From the NCBI GenBank assembly GCA_965116555.1, contig OZ220698.1:1302001-1366000 (forward strand): a stretch of DNA of 64,000 bases. Direction: 5' to 3'. The notes below the pieces were generated by a model that had not been told where the DNA came from, did not search any database, and was given only the letters and a program-made list of their open reading frames with translations. This document shows positions 14,584-22,252 of the stretch, piece by piece. Both the position numbers and the translations under genes were made by a program. Each line of letters starts with the position of its first letter. Position 1 is the first letter of the stretch. This DNA is from DAOUJH01 sp965116555 (GTDB taxonomy: Bacteria; Chloroflexota; Dehalococcoidia; Lucifugimonadales; QGNO01).

Positions 14584-14708
14584 GTCATAAAGACTCCATT
14601 GTCATCCTGAGCGCCCTCCCGTCATCCTGAGCATCCTCCCGTCATCCTGAACACTCCACCGTCATCCTGAGCGCCCTCCACTGTCATCCTGAGCGCAGCG
14701 AAGGATCT
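14584..14708. repeat. Tandem array of 20-bp units headed by GTCATCCTGA
   Basis: After a partial unit at 14584, full units start at 14601, 14621, 14641, 14661 (20-22 bp each) and 14683. Each begins GTCATCCTGA. The last one continues as GAGCGCAGCGAAGGATCT, the full body of a dispersed palindromic repeat. The head is thus iterated in front of a complete element. There are no unique spacers, so it is not a CRISPR array. Confidence 0.85.
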
Positions 14709-14786
14709 TCGTCGCAGAGCAGACGAGCAAGCATGTAGACATGCTCCCTCCCCCTTCACTACTGGACAGCCGAACAGTCGTACTCC

Positions 14787-14857
14787 CCACTCGTCGTTCC
14801 CGTACCCCCCACTCGCCGTTCCTGCCCTCCACTCGTCGTTCCTGCGGAGGCAGGAAC
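14787..14857. repeat. Second short tandem array ending in a hairpin
   Basis: Three copies of CCACTCG(T/C)CGTTCC start at 14787, 14809 and 14829. The last runs into a perfect hairpin, GTTCCTGC-GGAG-GCAGGAAC (14838-14857). This again is a head-iterated palindromic repeat, of a different sequence class from the one at 14584. The rest of the 14522-14983 gap holds no gene I can support. Confidence 0.65.
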
Positions 14858-14965
14858 CCAGGGGCAGAGGGGCCGCAAGACTCTTGTAGCCAGCCGGACG
14901 TGCCACATGAACATCCACCCGGGCGAAGTAATCCGCAAAACGTAGTCGGTAGCGTCGCACCCTGA

Positions 14966-14997
14966 CCCCAACGCGGTTCTATCCTACCGCGCTGGGG
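14966..14997 (-). terminator. Hairpin over the DUF805 stop codon
   Basis: CCCCA-A-CGCGGT pairs with ACCGCG-C-TGGGG (one A/C mismatch) around an 8-nt loop that includes the stop of the DUF805 gene. Eleven paired bases make it stable. No T-run is present on either strand, so terminator function is tentative. Confidence 0.4.
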
Positions 14998-15322
14998 CGC
15001 CCGTCCTCTCGACCGCTGTTGGCTTAAATCCGGCTATAAGGGATACCGCTAAGTTCGCCAGCGGCACGAAAAGCAGAAGACAAAGCCACGGGTTAAGACC
15101 CGCATCGCGCAACCGTCTGGCGTGAAGCGCAAGAATTAGCCACGCCCATCCAGAAAAGAGAACTAGGAAAACAAACCACAAAAGAACAACCATAGCGTCC
15201 CCGAATGGTGTGAACTGGTTAAAGAATAGTGCGAGCGTGAATATCGCAACGGGTGGAGCTAGCATCCCCAGCCAAAACTGTGAACGGTTGATCGTCCCCT
15301 GAAAGCTAAAAATGGACTTCAT
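14984..15322 (-). CDS. DUF805 family membrane protein
   Basis: A 112-aa inner-membrane protein. It opens with the family signature FSFQGTINRSQFWLG, then has hydrophobic helices at about 20-36 and 45-66 (VVLLWFVFLVLFSGWAWLILAL), the conserved HARRLRDAGLNPWL motif and a last helix (CLLLFVPLANLAVSLIAGF) before a short basic tail. Length and order are typical of DUF805. Function of the family is unknown. It is monocistronic and divergent from ybeY, with the group II intron relic between them. Confidence 0.9.
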   Translation of the reverse strand: MKSIFSFQGTINRSQFWLGMLAPPVAIFTLALFFNQFTPFGDAMVVLLWFVFLVLFSGWAWLILALHARRLRDAGLNPWLCLLLFVPLANLAVSLIAGFKPTAVERTGAPAR

Positions 15323-15345
15323 GGCTACCGCCTACTGGCACTAGC

Positions 15346-15374
15346 AAGGCAACAGCGCATCAGCCCGTTGCCTT
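15346..15374. other. Inverted repeat upstream of DUF805
   Basis: AAGGCAAC (15346-15353) and GTTGCCTT (15367-15374) form a perfect 8-bp inverted repeat with a 13-nt loop, 24 bases upstream of the DUF805 start codon. It could be an operator or 5'-UTR hairpin. Nothing further supports either role. Confidence 0.35.
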
Positions 15375-15402
15375 AGCACAAGCAGGATAGCACAGTTCTC
15401 AT

Positions 15403-15462
15403 TCGGTGAAAGCCGCACGTCCGGTTCGGAGGGGGCCGGTAACTCGCCAGCGGCCTACCCCA
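15403..15462 (+). mobile_element. Group II intron 3'-end relic (domains V and VI)
   Basis: The stretch from CGGTGAAAGCCG through CACGTCCGGTTCGGAGGGGG to the GGCCTACCCC ending matches the 3' half of a group II intron domain V (GAAA loop, then CACGYNCGGTTC) followed by a domain VI-like stem (GGCCGG...CAGCGGCC) and the common CCTACCC terminus. The 5' half of domain V, expected as GAGCCGGATGCGG, is replaced by unrelated sequence (AGTTCTCATTCGG). No reverse transcriptase gene is present, so this is a truncated fossil rather than an active intron. Confidence 0.6.
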
Positions 15463-15574
15463 CCATGCCCCAATGTTCTTGTGTCCATCTGCCTCATAAC
15501 ACAACACATCCATCGTCTCCTCTTTCTTTTCCGTGTTCCATGGCCTGTGCTATCATCTCCTCAATGGAGCGGTT

Positions 15575-16108
15575 ATGAGGGAGCGGCTCATTGATGTCCG
15601 GATTTTCCCCAGCTTTCGCAGGTCACTATCTATGGAATGGCTGACCGGCATAGCTGATGCGGCGTTGGCGGAGGTCTCGCCCTCCCCGGACGACGGTTCC
15701 AGCCGCCGGAACATGAGCTTGGTCGTCGCCGACGACGTTACGGTACAGGAGCTCAACAGGGACTACCGGGGGCTTGACGAAACCACGGACGTCCTCGCCT
15801 TTTCGTCGCAGCACTGGGGTCACTATGAAGGCGAAGATGAGCCCAAGGCGTTCCAGGATGGAGAGCCCTTCGTTACCCCTGAAGGACACCACGATTTTGT
15901 AGGAGAAGTGATCATATCCTACCCTCAGTGCCAGCGTCAGGCGGATGCCAGGGGCAAAAGCGTTGAGGACGAGCTGGCTCTGCTCATAACGCACGGGGTG
16001 CTTCACCTGCTTGGTTACGACCACGTGGAGCCGGAAGAGGAGCAGGAAATGCAAGCGCTGGAACAGGAAGTTCTTGCCAGGGTTGGCCTCGCAGAGGCGA
16101 AGCGTTGA
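15575..16108 (+). CDS. ybeY: Endoribonuclease YbeY (16S rRNA maturation)
   Basis: Zinc-dependent single-strand endoribonuclease (177 aa) involved in 16S rRNA 3'-end maturation and ribosome quality control. The start at 15575 (MRERLIDVRIF) has GGAG five bases upstream; earlier in-frame Met codons lack a site. The N-terminal strand pattern LNRDYRGLDETTDVLAFS is typical, and the metal-binding motif HGVLHLLGYDH (three His) is intact near the C-terminus. The insertion after LAFS (QHWGHYEGEDEPKAF) is moderate. The stop codon overlaps the TTG start of dnaX, so the two are translationally coupled at the head of a seven-gene operon. Confidence 0.95.
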   Translation: MRERLIDVRIFPSFRRSLSMEWLTGIADAALAEVSPSPDDGSSRRNMSLVVADDVTVQELNRDYRGLDETTDVLAFSSQHWGHYEGEDEPKAFQDGEPFVTPEGHHDFVGEVIISYPQCQRQADARGKSVEDELALLITHGVLHLLGYDHVEPEEEQEMQALEQEVLARVGLAEAKR

Positions 16109-17784
16109 CTTCTTCACAGGTATATTACCGCAAGTGGCGTCCACAGACGCTCGCCGACCTGGTCGGGCAAGAGCCTGTGGCGCGCACCATTAAACAGGCC
16201 ATCAACAGGGGCAGAATTGCTCATGCCTATCTGTTCTGCGGCCCCAGGGGCACTGGCAAGACCAGCACGGCAAGAATACTTTCCAAGGCGGTGAACTGCC
16301 TGGAACCGCGAGAGGGAGAGCCGTGCAACACCTGCCGCATGTGCGCCGCGGTGAACGAAGGTCGAGCTATGGACCTCGTGGAAATAGACGCCGCCAGCAA
16401 CAGGGGCATAGACGAAATACGAAACATACGAGACAAAGTCAACTATGCTCCTGTGGAGGCCACCCACAAGGTCTACGTTCTGGACGAGGCGCACATGCTC
16501 ACCGACGCGGCGGCAGACGCGCTCCTCAAGACACTGGAAGAGCCGCCGTCACACGTAATCTTCATCCTGGCCACCACGGAGCCGCACAGGCTGTCATCCA
16601 CCATCATCTCCCGTTGCCAGCGGTTCGATTTCCGCCGCATAGCCCCCGCCGCCATGGTGGAGAGGCTTGAACAAATTTGCCAGGCAGAAGGAATAGAGGC
16701 GGAGTCGACGGCGCTGAGCGCCATCACAAGGCAGGCATCGGGAAGTCTCAGGGATGCGGAGAACCTGCTGGAGCAAGCCGTGACCTCTTTCGGCAGCCCG
16801 TTGACACTGCAACAGGTCAACCTATTGCTGGGCTTGACCGCTGATGAGCGCGTGCGCGACCTGGTGGCCCATATTCTGCGAGGAGAGGTTGCCGACTCCC
16901 TCACTCTGCTGAACACTATCGCCTCGGAAGGCAGCGACCTCAAGCAACTGCACCGGCAAATGGTTGATGAGCTGCGCAACATGCTGCTCATCAAGTCGGG
17001 CGCCAGGGACATGGTTGCCCAACCGCAAGAGATTATTGAACGCCAGGCCGCGTTGACAGTCGATGTTAGCCAAGAAGCTCTGCTCCAGGCATTGCGGACC
17101 CTGGGCCAGATCAACTTCCGACAGGAGGTGCCCAACACGCTCCCCATAGAGCTGGCTATCATAGAATGCTCGCGGCAGGTCGCTACGGAACCAAGAGCAG
17201 ACGTCAAGGCGGCTTCACCCAAGCCGAGCAGTCCCGTTCAGCCCCAGGCCGCACCAACAACCCCTTCCCAGCCAAAACAGCCCGATACGCTTTCTGAGGC
17301 GCCTCCCGAAACAGTACAACGTCCTCCCCAGACGGATGTTTCCTCCGCTCCATTGGAAAAAGCGCCCTCAGAGGGCCTGCCCGTTGCTTCTCAGGCGCAT
17401 CCTGTACCCAGTGGCGATGTAGATACGCGTCTGGACCAGCAATGGCCTGCCATCGTCAAGACCCTTAGCCGCTACAAGGGGCGCCGGTTCAATATCGGAG
17501 CGCTGCTGAGGGCATGCCAGCAGCAGAGCCTGGAGGGCAACACCCTGCTGCTGGAGTTTTCGCATCGCTCGCACATGGAACGGATGATGGATGAAATGGA
17601 AAACCCTGAAAGCAAGCGTACCCTGATATCCACCGTAGCGTCCGCCCTTGGCTTGACGGAGCCGTTGGAGCTCTCATTCCGAAGCCCCAATGGACAGGAA
17701 GGTCGCAATCAAGCCCGGCAGAGCCCGCTGGTGCAGGCGGCGCTTGGTATGGGTGGTAAAATTCTGGAGGAGACAAAGGAATAA
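16105..17784 (+). CDS. dnaX: DNA polymerase III subunits gamma/tau
   Basis: Clamp-loader ATPase of the replicative polymerase (559 aa). It starts with TTG at 16105 in a TTGA overlap with the ybeY stop. VYYRKWRPQTLADLVGQE is the canonical N-terminus. Walker A is GPRGTGKTS (about residues 46-53), with a Cys4 zinc module (NCLEPREGEPCNTCRMC), Walker B LDEAHML and sensor SRCQRFDF. Domain III follows. Residues about 370-440 are a Pro/Ser/Gln-rich linker, then a tau-like C-terminal domain begins (LDQQWPAIVKTLSRYKGRRF). No slippery A-run for frameshifting to gamma was noticed. Confidence 0.97.
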   Translation: MTSSQVYYRKWRPQTLADLVGQEPVARTIKQAINRGRIAHAYLFCGPRGTGKTSTARILSKAVNCLEPREGEPCNTCRMCAAVNEGRAMDLVEIDAASNRGIDEIRNIRDKVNYAPVEATHKVYVLDEAHMLTDAAADALLKTLEEPPSHVIFILATTEPHRLSSTIISRCQRFDFRRIAPAAMVERLEQICQAEGIEAESTALSAITRQASGSLRDAENLLEQAVTSFGSPLTLQQVNLLLGLTADERVRDLVAHILRGEVADSLTLLNTIASEGSDLKQLHRQMVDELRNMLLIKSGARDMVAQPQEIIERQAALTVDVSQEALLQALRTLGQINFRQEVPNTLPIELAIIECSRQVATEPRADVKAASPKPSSPVQPQAAPTTPSQPKQPDTLSEAPPETVQRPPQTDVSSAPLEKAPSEGLPVASQAHPVPSGDVDTRLDQQWPAIVKTLSRYKGRRFNIGALLRACQQQSLEGNTLLLEFSHRSHMERMMDEMENPESKRTLISTVASALGLTEPLELSFRSPNGQEGRNQARQSPLVQAALGMGGKILEETKE

Positions 17785-17788
17785 TCCA

Positions 17789-18094
17789 ATGAATAAGAAC
17801 TTATTGCGCCAGGCGCAGCAGTTGCAAAAGCGGCTGAACGAGGCACAGGAAGCGCTGGAGAACGAATCCGTGGAAGCGTCCTCAGGCGGGGGCGTGGTCA
17901 CAGCCGTCGTGAACGGCAAGCAGAAGCTGCTATCCATTAGGATAGACCCCGCGGCAGTTGACCCTGACGACGTCTCCATGCTGGAGGACCTGGTGTTGGC
18001 AGCAGTGAACGAGGCAATGGATAAAGCCCAGGAGTTGGCTTCACGGCGAATTGGCGCCATTACGGGAGGTATGAACATACCCGGGCTCATGTAG
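17789..18094 (+). CDS. ebfC: YbaB/EbfC family nucleoid-associated protein
   Basis: A 101-aa DNA-binding dimer of the YbaB/EbfC family, classically encoded between dnaX and recR as here. The start at 17789 (MNKNLLRQAQQLQKRL) follows AAGGA by eight bases and lies 4 nt after the dnaX stop; the longer upstream frame is an overlap artefact. A first helix of heptads (QAQQLQKRLNEAQEAL), the central SSGGGVVTAVVNGKQKLLSIRIDP strands and the C-terminal helix (LVLAAVNEAMDKAQEL) give the complete fold, ending in MNIPGLM. Confidence 0.95.
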   Translation: MNKNLLRQAQQLQKRLNEAQEALENESVEASSGGGVVTAVVNGKQKLLSIRIDPAAVDPDDVSMLEDLVLAAVNEAMDKAQELASRRIGAITGGMNIPGLM

Positions 18095-18112
18095 CTGGCC
18101 GTCACTGAAACC

Positions 18113-18727
18113 ATGAACAACAACGATTTTCTGCCTGCCGCTGCCCCTGTGGCCCGGCTCATACAGGAGTTCCACAAGCTGCCGGGAATCGGTTCCAAGA
18201 GTGCGCAACGCCTTGCCTACTACCTTGTGCGAATGCCTGGAGAAGAGGCCAAGTCCCTGGCTGAAGCGGTGCTGGCGGTAAAGGAACGGATTCTCCTCTG
18301 CTCTGAATGCCAGAACATATCCGAGCAAGACCCCTGCCCTATCTGCAAAGACCCCAATCGTGACGTCTCCACCATATGCCTGCTTGAAGAACCCCTGGAT
18401 GTCCTTGCCATGGAACGCACGCACGCCTATAACGGGCTCTATCACGTGCTTCACGGCGCTATCTCGCCAATCAACGGCATAAGCGCTGAAGACCTGAAGA
18501 TCCGCGAGCTTCTGGAACGGCTCAAAGACGGCACTGTGAAGGAGATAATCCTTGCCACCAACCCCAACCTTGAAGGCGAAGCCACCGCCATGTACGTTCA
18601 AAAGCTGGTCTCGCCTCTGGTGGAGAGGATCACCCGCTTGGCCCGCGGCCTGCCCGTGGGAGGAGACCTGGAGTACGCGGACCAGGTTACCCTGACCCGC
18701 GCCTTTGAAGGCAGGCAAGAGTTCTAG
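18113..18727 (+). CDS. recR: Recombination mediator protein RecR
   Basis: RecFOR-pathway protein (204 aa) that helps load RecA at gaps. It has the N-terminal helix-hairpin-helix (FHKLPGIGSKSAQRLAYYL), the C4 zinc finger (CSECQNISEQDPCPIC), the Toprim domain (ICLLEEPLDVLAMERT; TNPNLEGEATAMYV) and the C-terminal Walker-B-like segment (RLARGLPVGGDLEYADQVTL). Length is normal. It starts 18 nt after ebfC and is followed 1 nt after its stop by recO, so two partners of one pathway are coupled. Confidence 0.97.
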   Translation: MNNNDFLPAAAPVARLIQEFHKLPGIGSKSAQRLAYYLVRMPGEEAKSLAEAVLAVKERILLCSECQNISEQDPCPICKDPNRDVSTICLLEEPLDVLAMERTHAYNGLYHVLHGAISPINGISAEDLKIRELLERLKDGTVKEIILATNPNLEGEATAMYVQKLVSPLVERITRLARGLPVGGDLEYADQVTLTRAFEGRQEF

Positions 18728-18728
18728 A

Positions 18729-19514
18729 ATGTCCAGGCCGCGTCTCTACACCGTTGAAGCTATTGTTCTGCGCTCCTCTCCAATAGGGGAAGCCGATAGA
18801 CTGCTCACGGTGCTTACCCCGTGGATAGGCAAGCTGAGGATTACCGCTCGCGGTGTGCGCAGGCCCAAGAGCAAGCTGGGCGGACACCTGGAACCCTTGA
18901 CGCGCTCCACCCTGACCATTGCAAAAGGCCAAAGCCTGGATACGGTGACCGGAGCCGACGCAAGGGAGATGTTCTCCGCGCTTAAGGGAGACCTACCCAG
19001 GCTTTCCGCCGCTCTCTATTTGACTGAGCTCGTCGACTCTCTCAACCCGCTGGAGTCGCCAAATCCGCCCGGCTACTCCACTTACCTGGAGGGACTACGC
19101 GCAATTGAGACGGGAAATAGGATAGACTTGACCCTGCGATACCTGGAAATCTGTCTGTTGGGTCAGGCCGGCTTTTCGCCGGAGTTGCGTCAGTGCGTGG
19201 AATGCCACAGCCAGGTGACGGAGGGGAAGCATCGGTTCAGCGCAAGGGCAGGCGGTGTTTTGTGCCCCGCTTGCCAGGCCTCCATGCCGGGTGTGAGACC
19301 GCTCTCGCTGGAAGCGCTCAAAGTGCTCCGGTTCTTTTCCACCGCCACGCTGTCCTCCTCGCTGATGGTGAATGTGAGGCCGGCGCTGCAACGAGAGTTG
19401 AACTCTTTGATGGACTCCTATGTAAGATATACACTAGAGCGGGAGTTGCGTTCCGCATCGTTCCTCAGGTCAATTGAGAACATGGGAGAAGTACCCAGTG
19501 AAACAGCGAGTTAA
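18729..19514 (+). CDS. recO: DNA repair protein RecO
   Basis: Recombination mediator (261 aa) that acts with RecR. The start at 18729 gives MSRPRLYTVEAIVLRSSPIGEADRLLTV, the standard OB-fold N-terminus; an earlier in-frame ATG at 18705 lies inside recR. The helical middle domain includes LYLTELVDSLNP. A zinc-finger-like pair is present (CVECH near residue 154 and CPAC near 178). The gene ends 17 nt inside the biotin carboxylase gene, implying coupled translation. Confidence 0.95.
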   Translation: MSRPRLYTVEAIVLRSSPIGEADRLLTVLTPWIGKLRITARGVRRPKSKLGGHLEPLTRSTLTIAKGQSLDTVTGADAREMFSALKGDLPRLSAALYLTELVDSLNPLESPNPPGYSTYLEGLRAIETGNRIDLTLRYLEICLLGQAGFSPELRQCVECHSQVTEGKHRFSARAGGVLCPACQASMPGVRPLSLEALKVLRFFSTATLSSSLMVNVRPALQRELNSLMDSYVRYTLERELRSASFLRSIENMGEVPSETAS

Positions 19515-21093
19515 CAAGTTGCCGAAAAGGTTACCCAAAAGGTTGCCTAAGAGGAAGAAGAAGAGCAAGGCAGTAGTACAGGCCAAGCCGCTCTTCTCCA
19601 AGATACTCATCGCCAACAGGGGTGAGATAGCCTGCCGCATCATCCGCACTTGCCAGCGCATGGGCATCAAGACCGTGGCCGTGTATTCGGACGCTGATCT
19701 ATCCTCTCTGCACGTGAGAATGGCGGACGAAGCCTTCCACATCGGCAAAGCGCCTGCCGCGGAGAGCTATCTGAACGCCAGGGCAATTATCAGGGCGGCA
19801 CAGCGCTCAGGAGCCGAAGCCATACACCCCGGCTATGGATTCTTGTCGGAAAACGCAGCCTTTGTACAGGCATGTCAGAAGGCGGGTCTTGTGTTCATTG
19901 GGCCATCCGCGGAGGTCATGGACTCAATGAAGGACAAGGTGCAGGCCCGACGCCTTGCTCAGGAGGCCGGGCTTCCCCTTCTGCCCGGCTCCGAAGGCGT
20001 TGTAAAGGACGATGAGGCCATGACAATAGCGGAGGAGATTGGCTTTCCGGTCATGGTTAAATCCGCTTCGGGCGGCGGCGGCATAGGCATAAGGCTGGTG
20101 CACACGCCGCAAGAGCTTCCCGACGCCTTGAAACGATCCAGGGCTCTCGCCGACAGCGCCTTCGGCGATTCCGGCATGTACATAGAGAAGTACCTGGAAC
20201 AACCATCGCACATAGAGGTCCAAGTGCTGGCCGACAACCACGGCGACGCCGTTCACCTGTTTGAGCGTGACTGCTCCGTACAGAGGCGCAACCAGAAAAT
20301 CATAGAGGAGACCCCCAGCGAAAAGCTGAACAAGGGCCGGCGCAAATCAATGTGTGAGGCAGCCCTGGCCCTGGTGCAACACTTGAACTACACCAACGCC
20401 GGAACCGTGGAGTTCATCGCTGACGAAAAGGGGCGATTCTACTTCCTGGAGATGAACACCCGTCTCCAGGTGGAGCATCCCGTCACCGAAATGATTACAG
20501 GGTTGGACATAGTTGAACAGCAGATCAGGATTGCGGCCGGAGAGCACCTGGGATTCACTCAAAAGGACGTTCGCCGCCGGGGTCACTCTATTGAAGCCAG
20601 GATTTATCCTGAAGACCCCACTACGTTCATACCCCTTTCAGGCACCATTAAAAGCATCATAGAGCCTTCAATTGAGAACGTCCGCGTAGATAACGCCGCC
20701 TTCCCAGGCTATGAAGTCTCTCCATACTATGATTCCCTGATCGCAAAGCTGATCGTTTGGGGCAAAAATCGAAAACGCGCCATCGAGACCATGATGAAGG
20801 CTCTGGACGAATTCAAAATAGAAGGCATTGTCAACAATATTTCCGTGATACGGCAGGTCCTGCGGGACGACGAGTTCAAGGATGGAGAATACTCCACCCA
20901 GATCCTTGGTAGGCTTGCTGAACACGCCGATAGGGTGCTCACCCCTGAAGAGGAGCTCGAGGCCGTAGCTGCCGTAGCCGTGGCTCTCGGCGCAATATTC
21001 GGCAACGGACAGGAGCAGCGTTCCAGCTCCTGGAAGACCTACGGACGCAGTATGCAAGTGGTGCCCCGGCTGGGCCGTGGGGGACTATGGTAA
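19498..21093 (+). CDS. accC: Biotin carboxylase subunit of an acyl-CoA carboxylase
   Basis: ATP-dependent carboxylation of biotin on the carrier protein encoded next (531 aa). The GTG at 19498 has GGGAG nine bases upstream and is preferred over a TTG at 19474. Before the canonical FSKILIANRGEIACRIIRT there is an unusual basic extension with KLPKRLPKRLPKR. The ATP-grasp core shows KSASGGGGIG, the biotin-carboxylase signature RDCSVQRRNQKIIEE and EMNTRLQVEHPVTE. The C-terminus ends GRGGLW. It overlaps the next gene by 7 nt. The carboxyltransferase subunit is not in the window, so acetyl- versus propionyl-CoA specificity is open. Confidence 0.94.
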   Translation: MKQRVNKLPKRLPKRLPKRKKKSKAVVQAKPLFSKILIANRGEIACRIIRTCQRMGIKTVAVYSDADLSSLHVRMADEAFHIGKAPAAESYLNARAIIRAAQRSGAEAIHPGYGFLSENAAFVQACQKAGLVFIGPSAEVMDSMKDKVQARRLAQEAGLPLLPGSEGVVKDDEAMTIAEEIGFPVMVKSASGGGGIGIRLVHTPQELPDALKRSRALADSAFGDSGMYIEKYLEQPSHIEVQVLADNHGDAVHLFERDCSVQRRNQKIIEETPSEKLNKGRRKSMCEAALALVQHLNYTNAGTVEFIADEKGRFYFLEMNTRLQVEHPVTEMITGLDIVEQQIRIAAGEHLGFTQKDVRRRGHSIEARIYPEDPTTFIPLSGTIKSIIEPSIENVRVDNAAFPGYEVSPYYDSLIAKLIVWGKNRKRAIETMMKALDEFKIEGIVNNISVIRQVLRDDEFKDGEYSTQILGRLAEHADRVLTPEEELEAVAAVAVALGAIFGNGQEQRSSSWKTYGRSMQVVPRLGRGGLW

Positions 21094-21512
21094 AACGGCA
21101 AATCCGCGTCAAGATAAAGGGCACTTGGCACACCGTAGAGGTGGAGGAACCTCAAAGATACCCCCTACAAGTTGTAGTTGACGGGGAAGCCATGTCCGTT
21201 GAAGTGGAGTCCGGCTCTGTCGCCTCCCCGGCGAGCAAAAAGCCACCGGCGCGTGAGGCCGCCGGATCTCCGGGGCTTTCCGCCATCACCCAAGAGGACC
21301 GGAAGATAATACGGTCCCCCATGCCGGGGCGCATTGTCTCCGTGACCGTCAACGTATGGGACGAAGTGGAGGCCGGAGCCGAGGTCTGCATACTGGAAAC
21401 GATGAAGATGGAGCAGAGCGTAAAGCTGGCCAACGACGGGACCGTCAGGGCCGTGTTTGTTCAACCCGGGCAGAGCGTAGTAGCCGGAACGCCGCTGGTC
21501 CAGTTAAGCTAA
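21087..21512 (+). CDS. accB: Biotin carboxyl carrier protein domain protein
   Basis: Carrier subunit (141 aa) for the biotin carboxylase with which it overlaps by 7 nt. Residues 1-40 are a basic beta-rich segment, followed by a Pro/Ala linker, then a biotinyl domain from about 74. The attachment site is ETMKM with Lys107, a normal variant of EAMKM. The domain ends GQSVVAGTPLVQLS. The arrangement resembles the C-terminal biotinyl domains of pyruvate/oxaloacetate decarboxylases as well as AccB. It is the last gene of the ybeY operon and converges with tmk across 39 nt. Confidence 0.92.
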   Translation: MVKRQIRVKIKGTWHTVEVEEPQRYPLQVVVDGEAMSVEVESGSVASPASKKPPAREAAGSPGLSAITQEDRKIIRSPMPGRIVSVTVNVWDEVEAGAEVCILETMKMEQSVKLANDGTVRAVFVQPGQSVVAGTPLVQLS

Positions 21513-21551
21513 GTGCCGCATCGCCCTAGACCCGTGACGAGCATCAACCCT

Positions 21552-22250
21552 CTAGCCGGCAACACCGCCGCGCACCAGTTTTTCCACTCTTCTCCACACC
21601 GCCTCGGCTACTTCCTCCACGGACAAAGAAGCATCCACCACGTGCCATCGCTCAGGGTCGGCTTGCGCCATCTGCATGTAGCCCTGGTGTACTCTCTTAT
21701 GGAAGGAAAGCGGCTCCTTTTCAAACCGCTGGCTTCCTTCTTCGTCCACCCGCGGCGCCACCGGTTCCCCGGCCTGCTGCCCATCGACGTTCAGATTGAA
21801 CGACGGTTGAGATGCGTAGCGGTGCAGCGCTTCTTCAGGCGCAATGTCAAGGAACAGTATCAAGTCAGGGGTTGCTTCACCGGCTGTCAGCTTGTTCAAC
21901 TGCTCTATGGTCTCGAACGATAGTCCCCTGGCATAGCCCTGATAGGCCACCGTCGAGGGCGTGAATCTATCGCAGACCACTACAAGTCCCTGCTTGAGCG
22001 CGGGTTGTAGAGCATCCTCCACAAACTGCGCGCGGGCGGCGGAAAACAGGAGCAATTCTGCAAGGGGGGACATCGCGGAACTGCGTTCGGCCTTGAGCAA
22101 GGCGCGCACCTGCTCGCCCAGGGCCGTTCCGCCCGGCTCGTGCAGCAATACCGCCGGAACGCCTTCCTTGCCAAGCCTTTGGTAGAGCAGGCGCGCCTGC
22201 GTAGACTTGCCGCTGCCCTCTCCGCCCTCCAGGACAATGAAAGCGCCCAT
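21552..22250 (-). CDS. tmk: Thymidylate kinase
   Basis: dTMP to dTDP kinase (232 aa). The ATG at 22250 gives MGAFIVLEGGEGSGKST with the P-loop at residues 8-17. A GTG at 22256, overlapping the stop of the previous gene, is an alternative. The DR(Y/F) motif is CDRFTPSTVAYQGYARGL, and the LID region follows (DIAPEEALHRYASQPS). Somewhat longer than the usual 205-215 aa because of the region after the LID (QQAGEPVAPRVDEEGSQRFEKE). It ends the five-gene pdxS operon. Confidence 0.95.
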   Translation of the reverse strand: MGAFIVLEGGEGSGKSTQARLLYQRLGKEGVPAVLLHEPGGTALGEQVRALLKAERSSAMSPLAELLLFSAARAQFVEDALQPALKQGLVVVCDRFTPSTVAYQGYARGLSFETIEQLNKLTAGEATPDLILFLDIAPEEALHRYASQPSFNLNVDGQQAGEPVAPRVDEEGSQRFEKEPLSFHKRVHQGYMQMAQADPERWHVVDASLSVEEVAEAVWRRVEKLVRGGVAG

Positions 22251-22252
22251 TA

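Noticed and set aside
14584..14708. CRISPR array
   Set aside because: Units are 20 bp with no unique spacers, and no cas genes are present.
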